Assembly (NCBI GenBank): GCA_964431205.1
Contig: CAYSIX010000240.1
Coordinates: forward strand, 1-5,881
Length of the DNA: 5,881 bases
Direction of reading: 5' to 3'
Source of the DNA: CAYSIX01 sp964431205
Lineage (GTDB): Bacteria > Planctomycetota > Phycisphaerae > Phycisphaerales > Phycisphaeraceae
Shown here: piece after piece, positions 5,646 to 5,881 of the stretch
Numbering within the stretch: position 1 is the first letter of the stretch
How the letters are laid out: each line of letters begins with the position of its first letter
Notes under the pieces: model-generated
Told to the model about the DNA's origin: nothing
What the model saw: the letters and a program-made list of their open reading frames with translations, nothing else
Databases searched by the model: none
Translations under genes and position numbers: made by a program

Positions 5646-5881
5646 ATGACGACCCAAACGACCAAACGTGTGTCGCGCGCGATGCGAGTCGAGCGCGTGG
5701 ACCTATCTGAACTACGCCCCGACCCCGAGAACACCCGGGCGCATGGAAAGAAGAACATCGAGGCGCTGAAGCGGTCGCTGGCCGAATTCGGGCAGCAGAA
5801 GCCCATCGTGGTCGGCGGGGACGGCGTGGTCGTCGCCGGCAACGCCACGCTCGTGGCCGCGCAGGAGCTCGGCTGGGACGC
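5646..5881 (+). CDS. ParB/Srx-fold N-terminal domain protein, cut by right window edge
   Basis: 78 codons are visible and open to the window end. After a short basic leader the sequence shows the ParB N-terminal pattern: VERVDLSELRPDPENTRAHG (about 15-34), then IEALKRSLAEFGQQKPIVV, then VVAGNATLVAAQELGWD, where GNATLVAA takes the place of the usual GxRRxxA box. This GN-T variant is common in phage and mobile-element ParB-like proteins, where the domain is often fused to a DNA methyltransferase or nuclease; the missing C-terminus would decide. The role could be DNA partition, DNA modification or CTP-dependent DNA binding. The start at 5646 has GGAG (5634-5637) 8 nt upstream. The frame stays open back to an ATG at 5538, which would add 36 residues but lacks a ribosome site. 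Confidence 0.85.
   Translation, partial: MTTQTTKRVSRAMRVERVDLSELRPDPENTRAHGKKNIEALKRSLAEFGQQKPIVVGGDGVVVAGNATLVAAQELGWD

Noticed and set aside
1..5881. tRNA genes, rRNA, CRISPR array, insertion sequence ends or an att site
   Set aside because: I saw no cloverleaf, regularly spaced repeats or terminal repeats. An att core cannot be identified without the other junction of the element.

Overview
The window looks like part of an integrated mobile element (prophage-like or integrative) in a high-GC bacterium. Sample 60-base lines inside the recombinase and helicase genes count 63-67% G+C. A large serine recombinase joined to a DUF2924 gene, plus a small sigma-70-like protein placed directly before a P4/D5-type helicase, is a combination I associate with Planctomycetota. 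That taxonomic guess is recall, not proof; the recombinase-DUF2924 pair also occurs in Alphaproteobacteria.

Left part (1-1815, minus strand): an integration module read leftwards, made of a small conserved-looking protein, a DUF2924 protein, and a large serine recombinase whose C-terminus runs off the left edge. The recombinase starts on a GTG that overlaps the DUF2924 stop codon.

Middle (1833-3029, plus strand): a self-contained one-gene unit with its own near-consensus sigma-70 promoter, a leader with a palindrome and T-run, a 348-residue protein of unknown function ending in a winged-helix-like domain, and a strong Rho-independent terminator. Sample lines of its 5' half count only 48-50% G+C. 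It looks like an independently acquired and independently expressed cargo gene (a 'moron').

Right part (3030-5881, plus strand): a replication/maintenance module. A leader RNA with competing hairpins and a terminator precedes a small sigma-70-like gene, which is coupled by a TGATG overlap to a D5/P4-family superfamily 3 helicase. About 375 nt follow with two weak micro-ORFs and several hairpins. A ParB-like gene then runs off the right edge.

Most worth a second look are the switch-like leader at 3132-3224, where one segment can pair with two others including the ribosome binding site; the orphan cargo gene with its own signals; and the structured stretch between helicase and ParB, including a 15-bp hairpin whose G-U pairs only work in plus-strand RNA.
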